This document shows positions 51,171 through 59,151 of a stretch of 64,000 bases of DNA, piece after piece. The position numbers were made by a program, and so were the translations under genes. Numbering within the stretch: the first letter of the stretch is position 1; the number at the start of each line of letters is the position of its first letter. The notes under the pieces were generated by a model. It was not told the DNA's origin, searched no databases, and saw nothing but the letters and a program-made list of their open reading frames with translations. This DNA comes from Rugamonas sp. A1-17. GTDB taxonomy: Bacteria > Pseudomonadota > Gammaproteobacteria > Burkholderiales > Burkholderiaceae_D. The stretch is from NCBI GenBank assembly GCA_025548565.1, contig JAJLPB010000010.1, positions 1-64,000 on the forward strand. Direction: 5' to 3'.

Positions 51171-51923
51171 CTACATCTGGCGGAATTGCCTGGCAAACCC
51201 CTCACTCACGGTCAAGCGCTCGGTCCGGCCCTTCAGGACGACCTCCAGTCCGGCGCCCCCGCGCGACCCATATTCGCTACGTTCGATGCGGTCAATGGCT
51301 TGCAGGTTGACGATCGCGCTGCGGTGGATTTGCGCGAACAGCTGCGGATCCAGTTGCTCAAGCAGCGACTTGATAGGCAAGCGAATCAGCGAATCGCCGC
51401 GCTCCGTCACCACCCGCGTATACTTTTCGTCCGACTGGAAGTACAGCACTTCGCTCACCATTACCAGCCGCACCGAATTGCCGCTCGAAGCCTTGATCCA
51501 CTTGAGGTAAACCGGTGCGCTCTCCTGTTCAAACAGCTGTTCCCACACGGCAGGCGGCGGGCTGGCGGCGGTGCGCGACTTCAGGCGGCGGATCGTCTGC
51601 AGCAGGCGTGCGGTGGTCAGCGGCTTGACCAGATAGTCGGACGCGCCGGCATCGAAAGCGGCCAAGGCATACTCCGCATGCGCCGTCACAAACACGACCT
51701 GGCACGACTCGGGAATATGGCGCGCCACCTCCATGCCGTTGAGGCCGGGCATCTGGATGTCCAGGAAGACTATGTCCGGTTTCAGCGCATCGATGGCTGC
51801 CACCGCTTCGATGCCGTTTTCCACTTGGCCGGCGATTTGCAGTTCGGGCCACAAGGCATGCAGCTGGTCCACCAGCTCCGCCCGCAGCAGGGGCTCGTCT
51901 TCGACGATCAGGGCGCGCGGCAT
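51171..51923 (-). CDS. LytTR-family response regulator
   Basis: A 250-residue regulator. The receiver domain has LIVEDEP and acceptor Asp55 in VFLDIQMPG. The C-terminal LytTR DNA-binding domain spans about 145-248 (VLYFQSDEKYTRV, IHRSAIVNLQAI). The ATG at 51923 overlaps the kinase stop (TGATG). A GTG one codon earlier is possible. It is the cognate partner of the LytS-like kinase and may control the S41 peptidase directly downstream. Confidence 0.92.
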   Translation of the reverse strand: MPRALIVEDEPLLRAELVDQLHALWPELQIAGQVENGIEAVAAIDALKPDIVFLDIQMPGLNGMEVARHIPESCQVVFVTAHAEYALAAFDAGASDYLVKPLTTARLLQTIRRLKSRTAASPPPAVWEQLFEQESAPVYLKWIKASSGNSVRLVMVSEVLYFQSDEKYTRVVTERGDSLIRLPIKSLLEQLDPQLFAQIHRSAIVNLQAIDRIERSEYGSRGGAGLEVVLKGRTERLTVSEGFARQFRQM

Positions 51924-53257
51924 CACGCTTGGCTCCCAGCAATCGGCACGGTCAACAATGCGCGGACTCCTTGTGCGTCGCCCGGCTCCACGACAAGGCT
52001 GGCCTTGCGCCCGTACAGCAGTTGCAAGCGCTCCGCGATATTCGCCAGCCCCGTGCCCTGCCCGGCTTGTTCGGTCAAGCCGACGCCATCGTCGACCACG
52101 GACACGCTCAGCAGCTCGTCCTTGCCATCGCTCTCATGCGTTGCGCCGATGGTGATCAGGCCCGGCCGGCTGGCCCGCTCCAAGCCGTGCTTGACGGCGT
52201 TTTCCACAAGCGAGATCAGCATCGCCGGCGGGAACGGCAAGCCGCGCAATTCGTCGACCACTTCGACTGCGAAGCGCAGGCGCGCGCCCATGCGGATGCG
52301 CATCACCTCCAGGTAGTCGCTCACCAGATCCATTTCGCGCCCCAGGGTCGAGGACACCGAGCGCATATCCGGCATCGCGTTCTGCAGGTAGCCGACCAGG
52401 TGGTCGAGCATTTCCTGGGCGGCCTGCTGGTCGGTGCGGATCAGGTACTTCAGATTGGCCAGCGTATTGAACAGGAAGTGCGGCTCGACCTGGGCCTGCA
52501 GGGCTGACAGGCGTGCTTGCAGCGAGGTGCGCTCCAGCTCGCGCTCGCGCCGCGCCGCGTCCAGTGCGCTGGCATGGCGTGCGAGGTGCTGGCGCAGTTG
52601 GGCAGACACCAGCTCGGCGGTCTTCAGCGACTCACCCTGCTGGATCGTGAACCAGGCCAGGCCCGGGCGGCAGCGCACATCGATGTGGCAACTGGGGCCC
52701 AGATCGGACGATACCCTCACCTCGACATGGCGCCCCAGCGTCAACGGGCGCCAGCGGCCCAGCACGATCCGGCCCTTGAAAGGGTCGTGGAAGAACGCCG
52801 GCGGGCCGGAATAGCCGAGCGCGGTGCCGAGCGCCAGCCCCGACAAGGATTCGGTGCACAGGTCAAAGGTGGTCAAGGGATTGAACGGCGCATCGATGCG
52901 CCGCGTCACCGAGGAAGCCATCGCCTCGGCAGTCAGTGCCTTGCCCTCCTCGACCAGCCGCGCAAGAAAGCCGCGGGCGATCCCGCTGGACATCAGCGCG
53001 AGCCAGACCATCACCGCCAGCACCACGCCGCCGGCAATAATGTACGGCGTCAGCTTGCGGGTCTCGACTTCGCTCGGCACCGCCGGGGCGAGCTTCAACC
53101 AGAGCGGCAGCAGCGCGATCGCCAGCGACAAGAACAAAAGCGAACCAGCGTTGAAGCGCAGCGCCGACTGCAGCAGGTAGCGGCGCACCAGGCGGCGGTC
53201 GTGTTCGACCTCCGATACGGGGGGCGCGTTAAATGGCACAAATGGGGGAGCACTCAT
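51923..53257 (-). CDS. LytS/YehU-like sensor histidine kinase
   Basis: A 444-residue kinase with two TM helices (about 42-62 and 78-102) and a cytoplasmic His_kinase domain with the signature QVEPHFLFNTLANLK carrying the phosphoacceptor His. HATPase_c follows with VENAVKHGLE and GTGLANI. It has no large extracellular sensor domain. The start at 53257 (MSAPPFV) precedes the first TM. The longer frame is not supported. Coupled to the LytTR gene. Confidence 0.9.
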   Translation of the reverse strand: MSAPPFVPFNAPPVSEVEHDRRLVRRYLLQSALRFNAGSLLFLSLAIALLPLWLKLAPAVPSEVETRKLTPYIIAGGVVLAVMVWLALMSSGIARGFLARLVEEGKALTAEAMASSVTRRIDAPFNPLTTFDLCTESLSGLALGTALGYSGPPAFFHDPFKGRIVLGRWRPLTLGRHVEVRVSSDLGPSCHIDVRCRPGLAWFTIQQGESLKTAELVSAQLRQHLARHASALDAARRERELERTSLQARLSALQAQVEPHFLFNTLANLKYLIRTDQQAAQEMLDHLVGYLQNAMPDMRSVSSTLGREMDLVSDYLEVMRIRMGARLRFAVEVVDELRGLPFPPAMLISLVENAVKHGLERASRPGLITIGATHESDGKDELLSVSVVDDGVGLTEQAGQGTGLANIAERLQLLYGRKASLVVEPGDAQGVRALLTVPIAGSQA

Positions 53258-53564
53258 TAGATTCCTCGGTTTGAACTCGCCCCGCCATTCTAACGGCCGG
53301 GGCGCGGATGTTTTAGCCCATGCGACGAATGCCCGGAAATCGAGGAGGAAACCGGCGCCGGCGTGACGAATGCCGCTGTACTCGTCATCTGGCATGAGTG
53401 GGAACTCTTCCGCATCCCTGGTGGCAACCAAGTCAACCTGCTCCTGAACCGATGCCCATTCAGCAGCGGCGCATAATTGGAAAGATTTGGCGCGGCATGT
53501 CGATTCGGCGGCGCGTCGTTCGTCGTCATCTCTGAGAAGGCAGGAACCATCACAGGAGACCATC
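53258..53564. other. intergenic region holding a decayed gene fragment
   Basis: This 307-bp divergent region lies between the LytS-like kinase and the GST gene. Its middle contains the fragment described at 53363-53476. The remainder has no supported gene. Confidence 0.5.
53363..53476 (+). pseudogene. fragment of a small membrane-protein gene (copy A)
   Basis: The frame reads NAAVLVIWHEWELFRIPGGN and continues to NLLLN before diverging and stopping at TAA (53474-53476). The block 53368-53449 is nearly identical to 58440-58542 except for a 21-bp in-frame deletion. The N-terminal hydrophobic helix and the C-terminal half are missing. The family looks like the small TM proteins with a THxIDxxxWHEW motif (DUF6713-like, name uncertain). 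Confidence 0.7.
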
Positions 53565-54212
53565 ATGACCATCACGATTACCGCTTTTGAACGCTCGCCC
53601 GACGGCGGCATGGGGCTGGCCCGCGACACGCGCGTTCGCTGGGCGCTTGAGGAAGTGGGACTACCCTACGAGGTGCGTCCGGTTTCGTTCGCCGCGATGA
53701 AGGAGCCCGCGCATCTGGCGCTTCATCCCTTCGGCCAGATCCCGACCTATGAGGAAGGCGACCTGGCGCTGTTCGAGTCCGGCGCCATCATCTTCCATAT
53801 CGCCACGCACCATGCGGGTTTGCTGCCGGACGAGGCCAATGCGCGGGCCCGCGCGGTGACATGGATATTCGCCGCGCTCAACACCGTGGAGCCGCCGATC
53901 CTTGAACTGGTCACCGCGAGAATTCTGGAGGGCGACAAACCCTGGAGCAAGGAGCGCATGCCGCTGATCGTCGATCGCATCCGCCAGCGGCTGGACCACC
54001 TCTCCGCGCGCCTGGCGGATGCCGAATGGCTGGATGGCCCGTTCAGCGCGGGCGATCTAATGATGGTCTCGGTGCTGCTCAGGCTACGGCCATCGGGTGT
54101 CCTGAACGGATTCCCCAGCCTGGCCGCGTATGTCGCGCGCGGAGAAGCGCGCCCTGCCTACCAGCGCGCGTTCGCCGCCCAGTTGGCGTTTAATCGTGGG
54201 GGATCGGACTGA
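53565..54212 (+). CDS. glutathione S-transferase family protein
   Basis: A 215-residue GST with an N-terminal thioredoxin-like domain (about 1-85; RWALEEVGLPYEV, HPFGQIPTYEEG, FESGAII for GSH binding) and an all-helical C-terminal domain. It would conjugate glutathione to electrophiles. The start at 53565 follows ACAGGAGACC. Genes around it are unrelated, so substrate is open. Confidence 0.9.
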   Translation: MTITITAFERSPDGGMGLARDTRVRWALEEVGLPYEVRPVSFAAMKEPAHLALHPFGQIPTYEEGDLALFESGAIIFHIATHHAGLLPDEANARARAVTWIFAALNTVEPPILELVTARILEGDKPWSKERMPLIVDRIRQRLDHLSARLADAEWLDGPFSAGDLMMVSVLLRLRPSGVLNGFPSLAAYVARGEARPAYQRAFAAQLAFNRGGSD

Positions 54213-54226
54213 GATCGTCTCCGCGC

Positions 54227-55018
54227 TCACCGCACATCCACGCTGCCGGGCGGCGGCTTCATGAAACCCTTGGGGATCATGATTGCCTGCGCCTGAGGCG
54301 TCTTCAGGAATTGAATGAACCGATACGCCAAGGGAGTGCTCGCGCCGTGAACAGTCACGACGGCGGCGTGGCCAGGCAAGGCATCCTTGTAGAAGCTCTC
54401 GGGGATCAGGTAGTACTTCCCGATGCCTCTCATGGCTGAAGCAAGGACGGTTTCATACGATAAGATTGCCACTTGCGCTTTGCCTGCCTGGACCATTTTT
54501 ATCGCCTCCTGCATGGAGCCGCTATCGGTCCTCAGCGACGCCGATCTGTCGAGCAGGCCAACCCTGTCGAATACCGCCAGGGTCGGCATCAGGTATGCGC
54601 TGTTTGCATTGACGGTGGCGATCTTCTTGACGGCGGGCTCGGAAAGCAGGCCCAGGCCTTTTGTCACATCGAAGCGTTTGTCCGCTGTCCACAGCACGAG
54701 CCGGCCGGTCGCGTACATTGTCCAGCTGTTGTAGACCATCTTCCCATCCGATAGCATCTGGGCCTGGAGGCCCATGTGGGAAGACATGTAGACGTCGATC
54801 GGCTCACCCGCAGCGATTTTTTCATACAGGCCGGCACTTGGCGCAATGACGAAGCGCAGGCGGTCGCTCTTGTCGCCGGCGAGGAAAGCCGACGACAGGC
54901 CTTCGATACAATCGGCCAACTCCGAGGGAGCGCCAATCACCAGTTCGGTGCTATGAGCGGGGGAATGCGCGACTGCCGCGATTGCCACCAACGCTGACAG
55001 TGAAGAAAGAAGTGTCAT
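54227..55018 (-). CDS. ModA-like periplasmic substrate-binding protein (orphan)
   Basis: A 263-residue protein with a signal peptide (cleavage near residue 22) and a type II binding fold related to molybdate-binding ModA (VIGAPSELADCIEGL, FVIAPSAGLYEKI, GEPIDVYMSS). It ends with SIQFLKTPQAQAIM-like ModA C-terminal sequence. No modB or modC is adjacent, so it is either an orphan receptor or serves another oxyanion importer. The start at 55018 (MTLLSS) was chosen for the signal peptide. Confidence 0.82.
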   Translation of the reverse strand: MTLLSSLSALVAIAAVAHSPAHSTELVIGAPSELADCIEGLSSAFLAGDKSDRLRFVIAPSAGLYEKIAAGEPIDVYMSSHMGLQAQMLSDGKMVYNSWTMYATGRLVLWTADKRFDVTKGLGLLSEPAVKKIATVNANSAYLMPTLAVFDRVGLLDRSASLRTDSGSMQEAIKMVQAGKAQVAILSYETVLASAMRGIGKYYLIPESFYKDALPGHAAVVTVHGASTPLAYRFIQFLKTPQAQAIMIPKGFMKPPPGSVDVR

Positions 55019-55284
55019 CTTGATCGAATTTCGTGAATGCGGATCTGCGGCGATAGGAAAAGGCACAGCAGCACCAGACCGATCGATTACAATAAATGCA
55101 ATCAATCGTATCACGGCCATCTATTCCATGACGGCGTTACCCGACAAGAGAACTATGCTCAATCGAACTTTGAATATTTTACTTTCGGGTGCCCTCGTAA
55201 TTTCGTGCAACGTCGTCAGCGCACGCACGAAGCCCCAAAAGCACCCCGCTCCACCGAGCGGAGCGTTTCCGCTGCTAATCCCTG

Positions 55285-56148
55285 TCAGCTTGCCGGGTTG
55301 CGTGCCGTGACGATCCACGCCGCGCCGTTGATCATCACCGATCGTTCTCCGGGGAGGCCCGCGAAGGCGACACGAACCGCGGCCGAGGCGCGCGCGCGGA
55401 TGTCGTCAGGCTTATCAGCGAGTGATCGCGACAGCGGGCCAACCTCGAGCGTCATTTTCACCGCGTCGTCGAGCGCGGCGTCCCGCGTACCACCCTCGCC
55501 AAACGGGACGGAAGCATCGAACGGCGCGATAGCGATATCGGTGAAGCCGGCCACCGTCAGGATGCGTGCCGCGCGACCCCGGTCGCCGAACGAGAATGGA
55601 CCGGGCGCATCGGGATCAGGCAGCGCGCTCGGCGGGAGGATGCCCTTGATCGCATCCATCGGCAGGCGCACCCAATCGTTCTCGGCCGCACCGCGCCAGC
55701 AAACGAAAGCGACCCGTCCGCCCGGCCGCAGCGCGCGTCGCATATGGGCGAACGCCGCTGTCGGATCGTCGAAGAACATCACGCCGAAACGCGAGAACAG
55801 GATGTCGAACGCGCCCTCGGACAGATCGGCGTTGCTGGCGTCGGCCACCTGGTAAAGGACTGGCATATCCTGTGGCGCAAGCGCGCGCGCTCGGCCGATC
55901 AGCGGTGCGGATATGTCCACGCCTAGCACTTGTCCTCCCGTGCCGACCCGGGCGGCCAGAGCCAGACTCGACGCGCCGGCGCCGCATCCGACGTCCAGCA
56001 CACGCTCGCCCGCCGCAGGAGCAGCGGCTTCGATCGCGGCCTCACCAAACACCGCCACTATGGCATCGAGCCGGGCTTGATTGGCGACCCAGCGTTCACC
56101 GCTTTGATCATTCCAATCGCCGACCTGATCAGCATTTTGCTTTGCCAT
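55285..56148 (-). CDS. class I SAM-dependent methyltransferase
   Basis: A 287-residue methyltransferase of the UbiE/Methyltransf_11/25 type with motif I VLDVGCGAGASS, GVDISAPLIG (motif II) and FDILFSRFGVMFF (motif IV). The substrate is unknown. It is preceded by the monooxygenase gene in the same direction, 63 bases away. Confidence 0.88.
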   Translation of the reverse strand: MAKQNADQVGDWNDQSGERWVANQARLDAIVAVFGEAAIEAAAPAAGERVLDVGCGAGASSLALAARVGTGGQVLGVDISAPLIGRARALAPQDMPVLYQVADASNADLSEGAFDILFSRFGVMFFDDPTAAFAHMRRALRPGGRVAFVCWRGAAENDWVRLPMDAIKGILPPSALPDPDAPGPFSFGDRGRAARILTVAGFTDIAIAPFDASVPFGEGGTRDAALDDAVKMTLEVGPLSRSLADKPDDIRARASAAVRVAFAGLPGERSVMINGAAWIVTARNPAS

Positions 56149-56211
56149 GACATATCCTCGTTCTGATGATTCTTAACTAAGCCGCCGTCGCGCCTTGCCA
56201 TATTGCCGGAG

Positions 56212-56592
56212 TCAGGCCGTGCAGAAGCCAGGGACGGCGAATTTCTGGAACAGGTGCGGGCTGGACACGACGGATGAAGGATATGCTGGTAGTTTCGCGA
56301 GGAACTCGGGATCGGTGAAGGCGGCGCCGACCGCCTCGGTGGATTCCCACACAACATAGTTCAGGTAAGTCGGGCTATCGCCGATCGCTCGATGTAGTTG
56401 CATGGAAATGAAGCCCGGTTGCTTCGTTATGATCCCGGCAGCCGCCTTGAAAGCGTCAAGGAAGCCGGCTTCGTCGGCGGGATCGGCGACCGTGAAGAGG
56501 TTGATGAGCACGAGAGGTGCGGCCGCGATACCGAGTTGGCGGTCAAACGGAAATTTCTCGTCTAGAGGTTTGAATGGTTTTATAGCGGCCAT
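56212..56592 (-). CDS. antibiotic biosynthesis monooxygenase-like protein
   Basis: A 126-residue dimeric alpha/beta-barrel (ABM) protein. The core reads VLINLFTVADPADEAGFLDAF, GFISMQLHRAI and YLNYVVWES. Such small proteins oxidise quinone-like or aromatic substrates or detoxify them, without a cofactor. The start at 56592 follows ACAGGAGCG. Downstream of the flavoprotein gene in the same direction with a 55-base gap. Confidence 0.82.
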   Translation of the reverse strand: MAAIKPFKPLDEKFPFDRQLGIAAAPLVLINLFTVADPADEAGFLDAFKAAAGIITKQPGFISMQLHRAIGDSPTYLNYVVWESTEAVGAAFTDPEFLAKLPAYPSSVVSSPHLFQKFAVPGFCTA

Positions 56593-56647
56593 GCTGGCGC
56601 TCCTGTCTATTGTGAAATTGAACTGGGGTGACCGATGCTGCTTGCAC

Positions 56648-57541
56648 TCAAGACAGCATCGACTGCTGAGCGAAGATACCCGCCATAACGCCCTGCCACG
56701 TTGCCGTGGTGACCGAGGGGGTGCCGGGGTTGGCAAGGTCACCGGCGGCGTAGATGCCTGGCGTGCTGGTTTCGCGGCGCTCGTCGGTCTTGAGGGCGAT
56801 GCCGGTTGGCGTATTGATCGTGGCAAGGCCCAGTGCGTCGTGAAGGCTTGCGGACGGCCTGGTACGCGGATGCGCGAATAGGACATCGACTGCGACATCA
56901 GGGCCGGTATCGATCTTGATGGTGGCACCATGGCTTCCGCGACGTGCGATTTCGGTGATGCGACCATCAACGAGAGCTACCTGGCGACCCGCCAGATCGG
57001 CCCGTATGTCGGAGGGAATGTCGTGACCATCGCCGAAGACAGTCAACCTGTCGGTCCAATCGTGAAACAGCCTGACCTGATTCATCGACTGCGGGCCAGA
57101 CCAGACGAGGCCCCAATGCTGGTCAGCAACTTCGAAGCCGTCGCAATAGGGGCATGGGATGACGGATGTGCCCCAGTTCTCGGCAAAACCCGGAACATCT
57201 GGCATTTCGTCAACAACGCCATAGCTCAGGATCAGGCGGCGTGCCTTTAGCTGTTCGTTATCGTCCGTGACGACGCAAAAATCGTCGATTGCGCCAGAGA
57301 CGCTCTCGGCGCCGGCATTGACCAGTCTGATCGTGGGATAGCGCGCCAGCTGCTGCCGCGCTTCATCCAGAATATCCAGCGGCGGCTTGTGATCATGGCC
57401 GAGCACGCCATGCGAACGGCCGGCAAAGCGGTTACGCGGCCGGCAGGTATCGAGAACAATGACCTTGCGGCGGGCACGGCCAAGCTGCAGGGCGGCGGCG
57501 AGGCCGGCAAAGCTGCCTCCGATGATGATGACGTCATTCAT
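56648..57541 (-). CDS. thioredoxin-reductase-like FAD/NAD(P) oxidoreductase
   Basis: A 297-residue two-dinucleotide-binding flavoprotein with VIIIGGSFAGLAAALQLGRA for FAD, a CPYCDGFE redox-type motif (about 130-137), and a C-terminal IYAAGDLA FAD motif. It is a TrxB-like reductase of unknown acceptor. The start at 57541 (MNDVIII) is used. The divergent TetR gene (57656) and shared operator repeats suggest induction by a small molecule. Confidence 0.87.
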   Translation of the reverse strand: MNDVIIIGGSFAGLAAALQLGRARRKVIVLDTCRPRNRFAGRSHGVLGHDHKPPLDILDEARQQLARYPTIRLVNAGAESVSGAIDDFCVVTDDNEQLKARRLILSYGVVDEMPDVPGFAENWGTSVIPCPYCDGFEVADQHWGLVWSGPQSMNQVRLFHDWTDRLTVFGDGHDIPSDIRADLAGRQVALVDGRITEIARRGSHGATIKIDTGPDVAVDVLFAHPRTRPSASLHDALGLATINTPTGIALKTDERRETSTPGIYAAGDLANPGTPSVTTATWQGVMAGIFAQQSMLS

Positions 57542-57595
57542 GGTAATGGACTCCAAGTTGTGGATGAGGGCTGGGCTGAGGCCGGCTTGCGCATT

Positions 57596-57646
57596 TCAAG
57601 TACTAGATGGTATCATAATTTATGAATTTGAATACTGTCAAGTACT
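57596..57646. promoter_or_regulatory. repeated TCAAGTACT elements between the flavoprotein and TetR genes
   Basis: Two copies of TCAAGTACT (57596-57604 and 57638-57646) each contain the palindrome AGTACT and are spaced 42 bp apart start to start. They flank an AT-rich core with the palindrome CATAA-T-TTATG (57614-57624) that probably holds the promoters. The layout fits binding sites for the TetR protein encoded at 57656. Confidence 0.6.
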
Positions 57647-57655
57647 GGAATTGTC

Positions 57656-58288
57656 ATGACCAAAATTAGTCAGGGCCGGCGCGGTCGGCCCGCCAACGAG
57701 GCGCTTCGCCAAACGATAGTCGACGCCGCCTGCGAACTCTTTGTGGAATTGGGTTTTCAAGCGACGACCATGGACAAGGTCGCCCAGCGGGCGAAGATAT
57801 CCAAGCTAAGCATCTATCGACACTTCGAGAACAAGGAAGCTCTGTTCAGCGCGGCCATGGTGGCCCACTGCCAACCGTTTGCATCACAGGTCCTTGCTGA
57901 AGGTGTCGACGGTTCGACCGAAGATCAGCTCATGGCGGTGGGATCATCCCTGCTTCGTACGTTGTTGAGCCCGGACGTCCGCAGTGTCGAAGCCATGGTC
58001 TTGGCCGACAAGACGAACCAGAAGTCGTTAAGCAAGCTCCATTACGAAGCCGGGCCGGCCCATGTCGTCGCCCAAATCGAGGCCCTGTTGCGTCAGTTGC
58101 ACGCGAAGGGGGGGCTGAACGTGCCCGATCCCCTCCGCTCCGCTCGCTTGTTTGCCGCGCTTTTTAAAGGATCTGATCTCCTGGTTATCGCACGTTTCGA
58201 TAAAGCGAGAGCAGAGGACGCCAACGAAATCGAATCCTATTGCCGTTCGGCCGTCGCCATGTTCATCGCCGCGCACGGAGGCATCTAA
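57656..58288 (+). CDS. TetR/AcrR-family regulator
   Basis: A 210-residue regulator with an N-terminal helix-turn-helix (about 30-62; TTMDKVAQRAKISKLSIYRHF) and a C-terminal ligand/dimer domain ending in a KSDLL-type helical block. It is divergent from the flavoprotein-monooxygenase-methyltransferase run, which is its likely target. Less GC-biased codon use than the core genes fits transfer. Confidence 0.88.
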   Translation: MTKISQGRRGRPANEALRQTIVDAACELFVELGFQATTMDKVAQRAKISKLSIYRHFENKEALFSAAMVAHCQPFASQVLAEGVDGSTEDQLMAVGSSLLRTLLSPDVRSVEAMVLADKTNQKSLSKLHYEAGPAHVVAQIEALLRQLHAKGGLNVPDPLRSARLFAALFKGSDLLVIARFDKARAEDANEIESYCRSAVAMFIAAHGGI

Positions 58289-58386
58289 AGTTGCTCTATC
58301 GCGGCCAATGTAGAACACGGTTCCTGGGGGGGCGGAAGCCGCCCCTCATGACAGCCTCTGCTGACAATTTCATATTTTCCTACCCG

Positions 58387-58593
58387 ATGTTGAGGAACCC
58401 GATGCCGTTACGCTCAAGCATGCAAGCCATCTTCTGGTTGAATGCCGCTGTACTCGCCACCCATCAGATTGACGCCGCTTATTGGCACGAGTGGGAACTG
58501 TTCCGCATCCCTGGAGGCAACCAGATCAACCTGCTCCTGAACTTGCCGATCATCGCCCCGCTGCGAGAGCAGAACGCAAAGGATCAATCTTGA
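58387..58593 (+). CDS. short membrane-protein gene, truncated (copy B)
   Basis: A 68-residue frame starting at ATG 58387 (or 58402) encodes AIFWLNAAVLATHQIDAAYW followed by HEWELFRIPGGNQINLLLN, then a divergent tail with stop TGA at 58591-58593. The first half matches small TM proteins with the THxIDxxxWHEW motif (DUF6713-like, name uncertain). The usual C-terminal TM segments are missing, so it is probably a decayed gene. Its stop overlaps the TTG start of the next gene (TTGA). Copy A lies at 53363-53476. Confidence 0.55.
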   Translation: MLRNPMPLRSSMQAIFWLNAAVLATHQIDAAYWHEWELFRIPGGNQINLLLNLPIIAPLREQNAKDQS

Positions 58594-59144
58594 CGAGTTG
58601 CGAAAAGTTTTATGTCATCACCGGCGCTTCCGGCGCCGGCAAGTCGACTCTGCTGAATGCACTTTGCGAACAAGGCTTTTCAGTCGTGCCCGAGGCCGCG
58701 CTTTCAATCGTTCGAGAACAGGAAAAATTCGGAGGAACACTTCTTCCAAAGACCAATTTGCAGGCGTTTATGGACGCGGTCGTGGAGCGAAATATCAAGG
58801 CATACGACGCGGCGAAGTCCCTCCCTCCGCCCGTGTTTTTTGATCGCGGCCTTCCGGAATGCATGGGGCATATGCGGCTGCTAGGCCTGGCCATAGATCC
58901 CGCATATATTGTGGAATCGAGCGCACGGCCCTACGCCAATACCGTCTTCGTGGCGGAACCCTGGCCCGAGATTTACGTCTGCGATCAATGGCGGCAAGCG
59001 CCGTTTGCGCGCGCAGCCCGTTCGTTCGAGCCGACCGTGGCGCCATATGTGCAGGCTGGCTATACGACGTGCGTGCTTCCCAAGATGTCGGTCGAACAGC
59101 GGCTCGCGTTCATACTTGATCAGGTGTCCACCGGCGGCAAGTAG
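58590..59144 (+). CDS. P-loop NTPase (AAA_28-like)
   Basis: A 184-residue protein with Walker A ITGASGAGKST (about 10-20), a Walker-B-like FFDRGLPE, and a C-terminal helix region. It resembles small AAA_28/kinase-like NTPases of unknown function. A TTG start at 58590 is supported by AAAGGA at 58578-58583 and by the TTGA overlap with the preceding frame. The longer ATG frame from 58482 is out-of-frame readthrough. Function cannot be stated. Confidence 0.75.
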   Translation: MTSCEKFYVITGASGAGKSTLLNALCEQGFSVVPEAALSIVREQEKFGGTLLPKTNLQAFMDAVVERNIKAYDAAKSLPPPVFFDRGLPECMGHMRLLGLAIDPAYIVESSARPYANTVFVAEPWPEIYVCDQWRQAPFARAARSFEPTVAPYVQAGYTTCVLPKMSVEQRLAFILDQVSTGGK

Positions 59145-59151
59145 ACCGCGC

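Noticed and set aside
55155..55310. 51-residue frame with a signal-peptide-like N terminus (MLNRTLNILLSGALV)
   Set aside because: It has no clear ribosome-binding site, stops inside the end of the methyltransferase gene and has no recognisable mature domain. Possibly the remnant of a secreted-protein gene, but not supportable.
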